A stretch of 64,000 nucleotides of DNA from Plazaster borealis (GCA_021014325.1 CM037462.1:15396135-15460134); one strand, 5' to 3'; positions 37,923 through 49,696 are shown, numbered from the stretch's first letter. Notes: generated from the sequence alone by a model not told the origin. A program made the numbers and translations.

Positions 37923-38455
37923 AAATACCTCAAGGAGGGCCTGCAAGGTCAAATTCAGTTTTGTGAAGCACTTATTTTCCAATTGATAGGGATTTCATGA
38001 AAGCAGGGAACAAAAAATACCAGTCTCTAACCTCACATTAAATTGTTGTAAAATGCCATTTTATTTGATACTTCCTAAGAGCAGAATTTGAAACATGACG
38101 TCATCGAACATCAAAAACAATTGGGTCTGTACATTCCAAAGAGGAGTTTTTGCGCCAGTCAAAAGGGTCAAATTCAATACCGTTTTGATTGAATGTCATC
38201 AAAATTCAGGAATCAACTAAAAATTCTCTGTACAAAAATGTACAAACCATATCTTTGAAATGTGACATCATGGAACGTTTTTGGATTTTGACAGAAATTG
38301 CACTTGAAAGGTATCAAACACAATGGCATTTTACACCATTTTAACGCAAGATTAGAGACTTGTAATGTTTTTTTCCCCCCACTTTCATTAGGACTCTATT
38401 TAGTGGAAAATGAGTGGATCACAAAACTGAATTTGATCTTGGAGCCCCTCTTTAA
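37923..38455 (+). mobile_element. TTAA MITE family G
   Basis: Large near-palindrome. The left arm has GTCAAATTCAGTTTTGTGAA; the right arm has TCACAAAACTGAATTTGATC and ends GGAGCCCCTC-TTTAA. Its right TTAA is shared with a family A copy. Confidence 0.65.
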
Positions 38456-38808
38456 AGGCACTGAACACGTTTGGTAATTGTCAAAGACCAGTGTTCTCAC
38501 TTGGTGTATCCCAACATATGCGTAAAATAACAAGCCTGTGAAATTTGGGCTCAATTGGTCATCGAAGTTGCAAGAAAATGTTGAAAGAAAAAACACCGTT
38601 GTTGTACAAATTTGTGTGCTTTCAGATAGGAATAAAAGGCTTCTTGCAAGAAGTCTTTTGTTATTTTAGTGAGAAATTACCTCTTTCTCAAAAACTACGT
38701 TTCTCACAATGTTTTATACTATCAACAGCTCTCCGTTGCTCATTACCAAGTCAGTTTTTATGTTAATATATATTTTGAGTAATTACCAAACGTGTACAGT
38801 GCCTTTAA
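38452..38808 (+). mobile_element. TTAA MITE family A
   Basis: Complete, TTAA at 38452-38455 and 38805-38808. Its left TTAA also closes the family G element on its left. Confidence 0.8.
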
Positions 38809-39332
38809 ATTTGAAGAAGAAAAAACTGCCAGTGCTCTTTTTAAATTTTTTTAGTTCTAACAAACTAACACACACAAATTAGAAACTGATTTATTGTCTT
38901 CATTTCCTTCCTTCTTAAATATGGCTGCCCACTTTTTGTTGAGGATTTTTAATTTCTATTCATATACTGTCTTAAAGAGTGTTCTACGGTAAGTGAAAGT
39001 TGCAACAACTGATTTTGCAAACGAAAGAAAGACCCCTACCTAAATGTAGGACCAGGTCAAATTTAAGTAGGTTGGCAACCTTCCCAGGGAAGCTTGCAAG
39101 CGAAAAGATAAAAGTTCTGTTCAAACTTAATATAGATTTTCCTGTATGCAACAATGATAAAGAGAGTTGATTCTTATTCAGCAGTAAAGGCCACCACTGT
39201 AGGACTAGTTTGCCTTTAAGTTGAGGATAATGTATCCACTTTCGAGGTAATGTTGTTATCTTACTCAACAGGATAAATTTGTTAGTTTTGAGCAAGAGTG
39301 CCAGCTGGGAACTGATAGACTGATAATCAAAC

Positions 39333-39865
39333 TTAAAGGTGTTATACAGGATTGGTAAAGAAAAAAACACATCACTGTTTAATTTTAGTCTGAAAGCTTA
39401 CTGGTTACGAAGTTCATAACTAAAACCGTTTTTTTTCTGTGAAATATTTCCCTCTCAATTGAAGTTGAACTCTAGAAAACTGTATCTGAAAACCTATAAA
39501 AATAACCGAAATCAGGTGATCTCGGTTGTTACAACCAAACTTAAAGACAATGATTTAACATGCTGGAAATTCTGCATGGTTTTTCACTATTTTCTCCTGA
39601 CTCCCACAACGGATCAAGACAAAATTGTCATAAGTTTGTTAAAACCCAACAGCTGATTTTGAATGTTTAACCAAAATTAAGGACAATGCAGTTTACATGC
39701 TGAAAATTGTGTATGGTTTTTCACTGTTTTCTCCTGACTCCCACAACGGATTAAACCCAAATTTTCACAGGTTTGTTATTTCATGTATACGGTGGATCAC
39801 ACAAAACATGAACACGGTCTGTCAACTATTTTGTCAGCTTTACCAATCCTGTATAATACTTTTAA
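39333..39865 (+). mobile_element. TTAA MITE family E
   Basis: TTAA 39333-39336 and 39862-39865; termini AGGTGTTATACAGGATTGG and CCAATCCTGTATAATACTT. The middle holds an internal duplication (GGTTTTTCACTATTTTCTCC and GGTTTTTCACTGTTTTCTCC). Confidence 0.7.
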
Positions 39866-39945
39866 CAAACTGGGCATCACAGACACGCAAACATTGTACA
39901 GGGCAGCAGTCCATGTGCAGACAGATCAACACACTACTGTACAGG

Positions 39946-40503
39946 GCCCGCTTTCATAGAGCTGCTTAAAGGCATCGTACACGTTTGGAAATTGTCAAAG
40001 ACCAGTGTTCTCACTTGATGTATCCCAACATATGCATAAAATAACAAGCCTGTGAAAATTTGGGCTCAATTGGTCATCGAAGTTGCAAGAAAATGATGAA
40101 AGAAAAAACACCCTTGTTGTACAAATTTGTGTGCTTTCAGATAATAAAAACTTCTTGCAAGAAGTTTTTATTATTTTAGTGAGAAATTACCTCTTTCTCA
40201 AAAACTACGTTACTTCAGAGGGAGTCGTTTCTCACAATGTTTTATACTATCAACAGCTCTCTGTTGCTCATTACCAAGTCAGTTTTTATGCCAATATATA
40301 TTTTGAGTAATTACCAAATGTGTACGATGCCTTTAAGCAGAAAATATTGCTTAACAATTTTCTGCTTAGCAGAAATGAGCAGGATACCAGTCACAAAGTG
40401 TACACATGACATCGTAGTTTGGATGGTAACCTAAGTCTGGTAAGCATTATTTTGTTGTGCTTAGCTACTTTTTTTGCTTAAGCAGCTCCATGAAACTGGG
40501 CCT
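39946..40503. mobile_element. Palindromic MITE family P with nested family A
   Basis: Left terminus GGGCCCGCTTTCATAGAGC, right terminus GCTCCATGAAACTGGGCC, split by the family A element at 39966-40336. Confidence 0.8.
39966..40336 (+). mobile_element. TTAA MITE family A nested in a family P MITE
   Basis: Complete copy inserted into the TTAA of a family P element: GAGCTGC-TTAA on the left and TTAA-GCAGAAAATATT on the right. The uninterrupted family P copy at 34462 reads GAGCTGCTTAAGCAGAAAAT, a clean empty site. Confidence 0.85.
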
Positions 40504-40557
40504 ATATATGGCAGCACATGAACAACAAATGCCAACTCAACAAGATGGGGCACTGGG

Positions 40558-40890
40558 GTGTACTTGATTGGCCACTATGGGTGTGCACCTCGTATCCTCT
40601 ACATCACCAACCCTAACCCTACAACACATCAGATGGCTGGCTGTCACAACCCCACGGACTGGAGAGGACACCCCCCTATCTACACTGTCAAGCTGAAATC
40701 CCTTGACCAAATTCGACAAGTCCAAATTGGCTTTTCATTCCTGGTTGAGGAATGAAGGCAGGCGACATTAACCAGGTCAAAAAGGCTGGGGGGTCCGTCC
40801 CTATCATCATCCAGAAATGTGGGAACAAATTTGGTTCTTCCCCTAAACTTGCGTGTGGCAGGAGCTTCATAAAGCGTGTGGCACCGCCGA
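40558..40890 (+). pseudogene. Unclassified coding-looking fragment
   Basis: One frame reads YLIGHYGCAPRILYITNPNP, then CHNPTDWRGHPPIYTVKLKS and VQIGFSFLVEE, ending in TGA at 40753. A shifted frame then reads MKAGDINQVKKAGGSVPIII, CGNKFGSSPKLACGRS and ends in TAA at 40894. The two look like one protein broken by a frameshift. I do not recognise the family. A further piece near 43235-43330 (THDVCHGGGFYQRKADLKAT) may belong to a similar protein. It could be a decayed transposon gene. Confidence 0.3.
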
Positions 40891-41179
40891 GTAATTAATG
40901 AACGGAAACTCAGAAGGGGAACAAACTGACTTACCCCTCGGGCTAAGGCCGGAAACAAATATATGTCTGGCTCCGGTTGGTAGACTTTAAACTGGTTAAT
41001 CATGCCAAATATTATAATTATTATATTTGACCCCCCACTCCCCCAAAAAGTATATATACCTTTAACAAAAGAGTACTTGATTTTCAATGTACATTGATAA
41101 AATGTAAATGCATGTAGAAAAAACCCAAGAAATGAAACCAAAACAACAACAAAAGCAATGAAATTAATATTGGTTTTAC

Positions 41180-41370
41180 CCATGCACCGATGTGTGTTAA
41201 GCACTGTATACTCAGTACTTTCCCAATACCTGTAAAACAAAATCCACTAGGCATATTGCTCGGTGGGATTCGAACCAACGACCTTTGCCAATTCTAGTGC
41301 AGACGTCTTACCACTAGACCACCGAGATTGCCCAGTAGCTAGAGGCAGTTTGAATCCGATATTTTAGCAG
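41180..41370 (-). mobile_element. SINE type 4 copy
   Basis: Reverse tRNA-like head (GGGATTCGAACCAACGACC, TTACCACTAGACCACCGAG) with a shared flank (AGAGGCAGTTTGAATCCGAT). Copies lie at 35.63-35.81 and 53.46-53.64 kb. Confidence 0.65.
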
Positions 41371-41522
41371 CGGGTAAGATCTATTAATTGTTGATTTTAC
41401 TTGGAGCTATAGGCATGTGGGCCAGTCATAATATTTGGTCTTTGGAAAAAAGTAGGATAATGCGTACATGTACAAAGGCTGACCTACAAGTACACATGGG
41501 CTTTCACAGAATTTTCTGGCTA

Positions 41523-41902
41523 TTAAAGGCACTGAACACGTTTGGAAATTGTCAAAGACCAGTGTTCTCACTTGGTGTATCCCAATATGTGCATAAAAAA
41601 ACAAGCCTGTGAAAATTTGGGCTCAATTGGTCATTGAAGTTGCAAGAAAATGATGAAAGAAAAAACACCCTTGTTGTACAAATTTGTGTGCTTTCAGATA
41701 GGAATAAAAACTTCTTGCAAGAAGTTTTTATTATTTTAGTGAAAAATTACCTCTTTCTCAAAAACTACGTTACTTCAGAGGGAGTTGTTTCCTACAATGT
41801 TTTATACTATCAACAGCTCTCCGTTGCGTGTTAATGTTACGAAGTAAGTTTTTATGCTAATATTTGTTTTGAGTCATTACCAAATGTGTACGATACCTTT
41901 AA
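41523..41902 (+). mobile_element. TTAA MITE family A
   Basis: Complete with TTAA at both ends. Contains the family A palindrome around TTCTTGCAAGAAG. Confidence 0.8.
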
Positions 41903-42384
41903 ATAAAGATTTTGTGGATTTTTCTGAGAGTAAAAACTCGGAAATCAAAGTAGGAAAAATATTATGTCTGGTGGGTGGAGGGGGGCTGCTAACTGCAGCA
42001 CATAACCTATTCAGATATTATAACCAAACAGATTTGTCTTAAGCAAAGAATCTATGATTCATGGAAAAAAAAAAAAAAAAAAAGTCATTTGCTAAGTGAA
42101 ATATTTTTTGGGAGGGAAGTTCGGAGGAAGGGGGGTTGGCAAAAATTGTGTCAGTGCCAAAAGTTGTCTCCTACTGTCAAGACGCGAGTATAGCATCCAT
42201 TAGGAGAAGGTGTTCCTGTCTGAATCACCACTGAGATTATAACAAGATGCAGCTTATAACACTGCAGCTTCCATAATACACAGGGCCCGAATTTAAGGGA
42301 AAAAATCCACAAGAGATTGTAGGTTACAGTATTTACTGGACCAGCATTTATTTTACAAGACCAGAATGTAATGAGAAGAACTTT

Positions 42385-43339
42385 CTACACAGTTTAAAAT
42401 GTACATGTAAACTGTTTCCGGTCACTTGTGAACAAGTAAGAATTTTGCCCAACTATGGTCATGTTATCATTAAACCTATGTAATGGTCACACAAATTCGG
42501 GTGTGATTGGCAAATTGGGTTTCTAAAAAAAATTATATCCTCGCACCAATTTTTTTATTTTGTTATAACGCTAATTTTAATAAACCATTTGTAAATTTTA
42601 ATAAACCATTAATTTTTTTGTACTATGTAATTATAACAAATTGCTATAGGTATTTTTATTTTCAACAATTTTGTATTTTAATAGAATTTAAATTTAAATT
42701 ATTTCCTTCCTTCGAATTGTTTTCTCGTTTTCAATACGCTCGAGACTTGCACAGTCTTATTGAGGACTACATTTCAATCCTAATTCACCCAACCTCATCC
42801 CCATGGTTTACTTTATTTCCTACCATGTTTACAATAGTAACCCTGGGAGGGAAACTCCTTACTTGGACCCTGATTGGACAACGACTTGTATACAAAAGTC
42901 TAACATAAACATGTTGTACTCATTCAGTATTCACCATGTTCACAGCCAGACTATTCTAATTTGCATACGTATCCAAAAATGTTGGATATGCAAATGATCC
43001 AATACCAGAGTGAGAGAGCAGTCAACCTCGTACTGCTCGACACACCTTGGGGACGACGTTGAAATTCACCCACTTCAACCAAAGCCGTTTTTTATTTTCC
43101 AGAAATTTGTTAATATATATATTTACACATTTTTTTTCGGGGGGGGGGGGGGGGCTCGGTTGTGGAACTGCGTCATCCCGATCAAAGGGTCTGTTCAGTG
43201 CAATTGATGGCATAAGATGTGGCAAGACCATCCTATGCAATCAGCACCAACACGACCCATGATGTGTGTCATGGAGGTGGCTTCTATCAACGCAAAGCTG
43301 ACTTGAAGGCTACCCCTGGTGGACTTGTCCATCCCAAGC
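42385..43339. other. Intron sequence, no supported gene
   Basis: AT-rich to 42700. The ORF at 42507-42908 lacks splice support. The stretch 43235-43330 holds the fragment mentioned with 40558-40890. Confidence 0.45.
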
Positions 43340-43740
43340 TTAAAGGGATTGTAAACGTTTGGTAATTGGAACCCACCGTTTGTTTCAATCCTACATAGTT
43401 GTAGATATATACCATAAAACTAACCTGTGAAAATTTCATTTCAAAAGGTGGTAGCGTTTTTTGAGATATTGCCAAAAATCTGGAGCTGCTATGTCCATGC
43501 AGGAAAAATAATCTGCCGTTAAAATACACAATCTGAGAAGTGTTACTGTCGTCAGTAACGCTTCTCAGATTCAAATTTTTTGGGATAAAAAGTGATATCT
43601 TTTTCCATAACCGCAGTACTTCTAAGTGAAAAGTTTCTCAAAATGCATTATACTATCCAAAGCTGCTGTACTTCTTACCAAGTAAGTTTTTATTGCCATT
43701 AATTTTCAGAGTCATTACCAAACGTATACAGACCCTTTAA
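43340..43740 (+). mobile_element. TTAA MITE family B (chain member 1)
   Basis: TTAA 43340-43343 and 43737-43740. Termini AGGGATTGTAAACGTTTGG and CCAAACGTATACAGACCCT are inverted. Interior CTTCTCAGATTCAAATTT is shared with copies near 20.6, 26.0 and 37.6 kb. Its right TTAA is the left TTAA of the next element. Confidence 0.8.
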
Positions 43741-44109
43741 AGGGAGGGTATACCTTTGGTAATTACTCCAAAAATTAATGACCATAAAAACTTACTTGGT
43801 AAAGAGCACTGGAGAGCTGTTGGTACTACAAAACATTGTTAGAAACGACCCCCCTTTGAAGTAATGTAGTTTTAGAGAAAGAGGTAATTTTTCACCCCAA
43901 AATTCGAGTCTGAAGAAGCCTTTCTCAGGCATCTGAAAGCACACAATTCTATGCAACAAGGGTGTTTTTTCTTTCATTATTTTCTTGCAACTTCAATGAC
44001 CACTTAAGCCCCAAATCTTCACAGGTTTGTTATTTTATGCTTATGTTGGGAGTACACCAAGTGAGGATACTGGTCTTTGAAAATTACCAAAAGTATACCT
44101 TGCCTTTAA
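43737..44109 (-). mobile_element. TTAA MITE, A-related (chain member 2)
   Basis: Begins AGGGAGGGTATACCTTTGG and ends in AAAGTATACCTTGCCT-TTAA. The interior is reverse family A with differences. Both TTAA sites are shared with its neighbours. Confidence 0.75.
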
Positions 44110-44455
44110 AGGCACTGAACAAGTTTGGAAATTGTCAAAGACCAGTGTTGCATAAAATAACAAGCCTGTGAAAATTTGGGCTCAATTGGTCATTGAAGTT
44201 GCAAGAAAATGATGAAAGAAAAAACACCCTTGTTGTACAAATTTGTGTGCTTTCAGATAGAAATAAAAACTTTTGGCAAGAAGTTTTTATTATTTTAGTG
44301 AGAAATTACCTCTTTCTCAAAAACTACGTTACTTCAGAGGGAGTCGTTTCCTACAATGTTTTATACCATCAACAGCTCTCCGTTGCTTGTTACCAAGTAA
44401 GTTTTGATGCTAATATTTGTTTTGAGTCATTACCAAATGTGTACGATACCTTTAA
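44106..44455 (+). mobile_element. TTAA MITE family A (chain member 3)
   Basis: TTAA 44106-44109 and 44452-44455. A small deletion follows GACCAGTGTT near 44148. Confidence 0.8.
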
Positions 44456-45655
44456 GTCATACTTCTGACTAGAAAGATTTGTTCAAGTCTCCAGTAACCT
44501 TTTCACTGGCCTTATCAGATGGATCCCACCAAAAAAAAACCTTATAAATGTCAGTCCAGTTTGTCCCTGTGGGGCACTTATCTTGTCTCTCCATAGGAGA
44601 TGGTCTATTAAATCAACGCATCTATATGCAATAAGCGTCGACCCTACCCACCGATGTCAACAGATGTAATGGCTTGATCAAATAGTCAGCAAATTAAAGG
44701 TAATTAAAGATACTGAAACATCATGAGTAACAACTAAGGTCAAATCATTGACAAAATAAAAGTGAGCCAAAAGAGTTCACTAATTTTGGTGTAAAGATGG
44801 CACTAGGACTAATTGCTTTGTGATGTGTTTTGATCAAAGTGTCTTTCAGAAATTGATGACTGAATCAAACAAATTACTTCCATTGTCTATGACCTGAAGG
44901 CCAAAAAAGAAAGAAATTATGTTTGTTTGTCCATAGAGGGTCCTCAAAAGGTAGGGTCGGTTGGTTGATTTATTATTTTTTAATATGGATATTGTGTTTG
45001 GGAATAGAAACTCTTTCACTTTCGCTGTATTGAAATCTTTTATTAAATGTCTTTGAATAGTATTTTAAAACAACTGTTCAACTAACAAGATTTTATGCTG
45101 TTGATGTTGAGATGAATGGCTCAATGCTTTACCGGAGCTACCAGCTGATGAGTGCATAGAAATTTTTCTGCAGTACTGAAATTTCACCAGAATAAAAAGT
45201 CAGGAATGTATAAACATTGTGGGTTGGTAAACTGCTTTATATTCAAGATACAGTTTCTTCCTATTTCAAATTTTTTTGACAAATTTGTTGAGAATTGTAA
45301 TGACAATTTTGAAAACCCCCCAAAACTTTTCAGTCGCGATGCAAATGACTGTCAATCGGACGAGGACAAACAACTCTTTTTTTTTTTTTTTTTTTTTGGG
45401 GGGGGGGGGGGGGGCCCTTATGTACAAACAATGCTACAATTGTAATTATAATATTGGAGTCTTACATACCGCACTCATCCACCAGTGCTCGAGTCGCTTG
45501 AACAAAGAGAAACACTTTTTAAGACAGGTTTTGAAGTTTATGAGACCCGTTTATGTAGCACTTTATAATGGGTATAACAGGTTGCTTGCTACATGTACTT
45601 GTGGACTAATATTAAAGTTGAAGTAATATTGGAGTTGATATTTTCATGTGTTCGT
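44456..45655. other. Intron sequence, nothing recognised
   Basis: No supported exon. Includes the T-run/G-run at 45376-45416. Confidence 0.5.
45376..45416 (+). repeat. T-run joined to G-run
   Basis: A long run of T directly followed by about 16 G. Similar joined runs occur at 43126-43154 (T, C, then G), 35429-35449 (C then A) and 1723-1741 (C then A). Confidence 0.9.
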
Positions 45656-45838
45656 TTTAAAGGTAGGGTCATAGATTGGTAAAAAAATACTCCAAAAATG
45701 TATGACCATAAAAACTTACATGGTGAGAAGCACTGCAGCGGTTGATAGTATAAACTATTTTGAGAAAGGGATTACCTTCGAAGTAAATAATGGTTTGGAT
45801 AATTGTTCACCCCAAATTTTTTGAATCTGAGAAATGCA
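45656..45838 (-). mobile_element. MITE family C, one end
   Basis: TTTAAAGGTAGGGTCATAGA at the left, running to GAATCTGAGAAATG, then breaking off where a 170-bp tandem repeat begins. Confidence 0.6.
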
Positions 45839-46345
45839 TCCCCCTCTGCGCCCCCTCTCCCTGAAAAATCCTTTAAAAGAACTTCTGAGATTTTAAGAAC
45901 ACAATGAAGACATAATGGAATGCTGAAGAGAAGTAAACCGGTGCGTGTAGAGCCTCAGAACTCTCTGACAGTGGAACTAGACCGGCTTTTGCTTTTCCCA
46001 TCTTATACAAAAGTAACTCCCCCCCCCCCTCTGAAAAATCCTCCAAAAGAACTGCTGAGATTTCAAGAACACAATGAAGACATAATGGAATGCTGAAGAG
46101 AAGTAAACCGGTGCATGTAGAGCCTCAGATCTTTCTAATACTTTGGAACTAGACCGGCTTTTGCTTTTCCCATTTTATACAAAATTCCCCCCCCCCTCTG
46201 GAAAATCCTCTTAAAGAACTGCTGAGATATCAAGATTACAATGAAGACATAATGGAATGTTGAAGAGAAGTAAACCAGAGCATGTAGAGCCTCAGAACTC
46301 TCTTACTGTGGAACTAGACCGGCTTTTGCTGAACCGCACTCGCCT
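45838..46345. repeat. Tandem triplicate of about 170 bp
   Basis: Three successive units share GAAGACATAATGGAATG, GAAGAGAAGTAAACC and GAACTAGACCGGCTTTTGCT. Units 1 and 2 are near identical; unit 3 is more diverged. Each opens with a C-rich run. Confidence 0.85.
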
Positions 46346-47163
46346 AATCATTTAAGTCTAACTAGGAAATACTATCTTTGTTGCCATAATAATATAATCT
46401 TTAATCATAATGAGCTTATGGGTTTCGTTATCACTGACGACACCGTGCCAAGTTAAAAAGGCTTAAATGTTTGTTTCCAGAATTAGAAGAGAATTATTGC
46501 ATTTTCTGGGTAAGGCAAACATGACTTTGCTAAACGTATCTAATCAATCACGGGATCCAATCTAAATATGTGAGATAGGTTAGGTATGTTGAGCATGCCT
46601 CGAACAGCCACAATCAATATGGCGTTATTTATTTATATTGCACCTCAAGTATTTGACCAGAAGCCAACATTTGACGTTAAAGAGAAACTTTTAGTCATTC
46701 CCTTTTCTCAAAAACTGCACTTTATGATCCAGAGAAAATCTGGATTTCGCGGACTAAATCACGTTTCACGCACCATATCTTTTTCTTTTTCTTCTTCTTC
46801 CGATCAACACAACACTTTTCATAAAAATGACCCAAATTTAGCTTTGTATTTTTTTATTTTTCTTCCCTTCATGCAAAGTGTATACAATGTCTAGATCTTT
46901 TATAACTAGTCGTTACACTCCTTCAATGCATACTTTTGAATAGTGAAATCCTTTATTCCACGGTGGTATCTTTACTGTCTCCGGTATACCGTGAGGTACG
47001 CGTAGGGCAGTTAGACTGTAGGTCTTTCTTTATTACAATCAATACCTCATGATGGGATGTGCTTTATATATGATCCAGAGAAAATTCGTCTAGTTCCTAA
47101 AGTGGAACTAGATGTGTCAACTTCCCTGACAGGACAGCCATGAGGTGATGATGTAGAACATAC
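46346..47163. other. Intron sequence, nothing recognised
   Basis: The plus-strand ORF at 46586-46894 shows no family pattern and no splice sites. Confidence 0.5.
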
Positions 47164-47532
47164 TTAAAGGCACTGAACACGTTTGGTAATTGTCAAAGAC
47201 CAGTATTCTCACTTGGTGTTTCCCAACATATGCATAAAATAACAAGCCTGTGAAAATTTGGGCTCAATTAGTCATCAAAGTTGCAAGAAAATGATGAAAG
47301 AAAAAACACCCTTGTTGTACAAATTGGTGTGCTTTCAGATAGGAATAAAAACTTCTTGCAAGAAGTTTATATTATTTTAGTGAGAAATTACCTCTTTCTC
47401 AAAAACTACTTCAGAGGGAGTCGTTTCTCACAATGTTTTATACTATCACCAGCTCCCTGTTGCTCTTTACCAAGTAAGTTTTTATGCTAATGTATAATTT
47501 GAGTAATTACCAAACGTGTACAGTGCCTTTAA
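47164..47532 (+). mobile_element. TTAA MITE family A
   Basis: Complete, TTAA at both ends, in the 29.9-kb intron about 0.9 kb from exon 13. Confidence 0.8.
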
Positions 47533-47643
47533 TACACATTTGCAACTAAACAGAAGGGAACACTAAGATTCTGAAAAAAAAAAAAACTTGCTGATGTAAC
47601 GCAAATTAAACCATGCAGTTTCTGTGTCTATCACATTTAAACT

Positions 47644-47715
47644 CACCTATTGTCTACTCCGTTTTCAGGAGTCAGTAACTGACTCCTGAAAACGGCTCAT
47701 ACAATAGGCGAGTAT
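47644..47715. repeat. Inverted repeat
   Basis: CGTTTTCAGGAGTCAGT and ACTGACTCCTGAAAACG are perfect inverted arms, extended outward by ctcacctattgt and acaataggcgag. Confidence 0.8.
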
Positions 47716-48017
47716 TTGCTATAAAAAACAAAAACTGAAATTCAGTTTATGTTTTTTAGTTTCCCAATATTTTTGGTCATGCTGTCCTTTCAGGGAAATT
47801 GAGTAAATCGTTTAGGATGAAACTTTAATCCGCATAAAAAGCAAAAAAGACAACAATTTTTCCATTGCCAGCACCTCAGCAATGGCGTTGCAGTGTGCAG
47901 CACTTGCCCATACAGATTGGTCCAAACAATATTTTCAGGTCTATCCCTATATGGGTAGTTTAAAAAATGTATATCCCTTTATTTTAACTAATTTGGGGTT
48001 GAACAAACAGAAAAATT

Positions 48018-48240
48018 GACTAGAGTTTGTTTTGAACCAATGACCTCTGGTTTAAACATGCCGACGCTTTACCAACTGAGTTATCTAGCCCTATGTTGGC
48101 GGTCTCCCTAATTTCATCAATATCTTTGTTTGGGGTTTCTCTTAATTTGAATGACAAACTGTATCTTTACATAAGCCTAAACAAAGATGGTTACTGTCCA
48201 AAAGAAATTTCTACAAATCCATTCACAGTGGACACATCTG
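48018..48240 (-). mobile_element. SINE type 3 copy, partial
   Basis: Reverse head (TTACCAACTGAGTTATCTAG) followed by the same first part of the body as 54365-54705 (TGTTGGCGGTCTCCC, TCAATATCTTTG). The tail motif is absent. Confidence 0.55.
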
Positions 48241-48415
48241 ACATTTGGTTGTTGACGGATGTAAAAGTTTACTTCTTGCGTAAGAGGGTTGAAAGAGGAG
48301 AGCGAACTAGGAGAGGGGAGGCAGAGGGACATCAATTCAAGAAAAAAATGATCCGCAGCAAATGAAGCAGTTAAACAAATGAGTAGGAGAAGGGAGAGAA
48401 AAAGGACAAGCTTAC

Positions 48416-48536
48416 CAAGAACTTTTTGGCGGTAACCTAGAGGGACGAAGCGAGACGCCCACTTCGGGAACTCATCCGTGTTGATGGACACAAACACCAT
48501 CTTGTTGTATAACTCATAGGCAGCTGATGTCAGTGC
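48416..48536 (-). CDS. Thioredoxin-gene exon 13
   Basis: 121 bp, phase 0 to phase 1, residues 696-735. The acceptor is placed at ctccatgctgcag because a longer exon would run into in-frame TAA and TGA just upstream of the ATG at 48566. The peptide (ALTSAAYELYNKMVFVSINT, then DEFPKWASRF) matches the helix and strand of a thioredoxin fold. Donor gtaagc. The intron that follows is about 29.9 kb. Confidence 0.75.
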
Positions 48537-48921
48537 CTGCAGCATGGAGTCAAAGTGCAGTCCCATTTTTTACTTTCAGGACTTAATGTCAAGGTAACAA
48601 ATCGTCACCTCAGGACTGTAAAGGGCGTTATACAGTGCAGTTTGTATGGATTTCATCAAATTGCTTATTGAATATTTTTGGAGCTCCTGGTAAATAGACT
48701 TTATTGATCAAGACTGGTCTCCAAAGTATTTTGCGGAAGAAAAACAAAAATTCAGTTTCTATAAAAAACATATATTTGTGGATTTTGATTTATTTTTCAA
48801 ATTTATACACATTTTTCATTTAATGCCCTTTTGATCTTTACGGATATGAAATTGCAATTAAAGACCTCGTAGCACTGAGCCGACGATATTATTATTATAT
48901 TATTATATATTTTTGATAATG

Positions 48922-49203
48922 AAACCAAGGATGCCTCATAAGTGAACTTAATCACTGTAGCTCACAAGCCTGAGAAAACCTGTAAACAAGAGTGCTTGAT
49001 ACGTGAACCAGAAACACCAGGGTTAACCCCTACTCTTCCACGATAAGTGTTCTGGATTCTTTGAAGTGCACTACCAATCCTAGTACACGGAACCTACGGC
49101 TTAATGTCCCATCCGAAGGACAAAGCAATTATAGTAAAGTATCTTGCTCAAGGATACAAGTGTCATGACCGGGACTCGAACCCACACTCTGCTGATCAGA
49201 AAC
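48922..49203 (-). mobile_element. SINE type 1 copy, head truncated
   Basis: Body and B box (GGGACTCGAACCCACACT, reverse) as in the other copies. The A-box end stops at 49203. Intronic, same orientation as the thioredoxin gene. Confidence 0.7.
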
Positions 49204-49490
49204 TGTTCCAGGACTGTTTTTGTCAATAGCACAGTTTTCAAATGATGCCACAATCCCTACATCTGCCATTGCAACACGGATGAAAGTTTTCTGTTCTGAG
49301 TTTTCGTACATTTGGATATCAGTCACAAGTTCTAATTGGAGTTTAGCTTTTTTGATGTTTTAACTTTCATGCTCATATCAGTGCCCTGCAAACGACTAGC
49401 AAAAAATGAATATATGATTTACGCCAAATATTTCCCTGACTTTAACTACCCCTCCCCTTGTAGGGAGACTATCAATCATTAATAACTTAC

Positions 49491-49599
49491 TTCAATGAAC
49501 TGCGCTCCGTCCATTAAATGTCCTTTGTTTGCTAGAGCTATCAGCACAGGAAGATCATGCTCAAAGATCGAGTTCTCGTGATGCTCACCAAATTTAGTT
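49491..49599 (-). CDS. Thioredoxin-gene exon 12
   Basis: 109 bp, phase 2 to phase 0. Acceptor ctttttcacaccag, donor gtaagt. It encodes SIFEHDLPVLIALANKGHLM then DGAQFIE. The strand-turn-strand pattern with LPVLIAL resembles the start of a PDI b'-type domain. The intron before it (49600-52350) holds the 187-bp tandem repeat. Confidence 0.8.
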
Positions 49600-49696
49600 C
49601 TGGTGTGAAAAAGAAGAAGTACCTTAGAATTTGTGACAATCTTTGTCATTTAGATTATACCACTCAATCCCAGATGGTTTTAACCACTCAATACCA

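Noticed and set aside
39000..39370. 128-codon minus-strand ORF
   Set aside because: Ends inside a family E MITE and shows no conserved pattern.
40083..40310. Recurring ORF starting MQENDERKNTLVVQICVLSD, seen in several places
   Set aside because: It is the interior of family A MITEs; the conservation is that of the repeat, with no coding signature.
42507..42908. 133-codon plus-strand ORF
   Set aside because: AT-rich, hydrophobic by composition, no family pattern.
48177..48566. 129-codon minus-strand ORF including a hydrophobic stretch
   Set aside because: Only 48416-48536 is exon; the rest of the ORF is intron read-through past a good GTAAGC donor, and the hydrophobic part is pyrimidine-rich intron.
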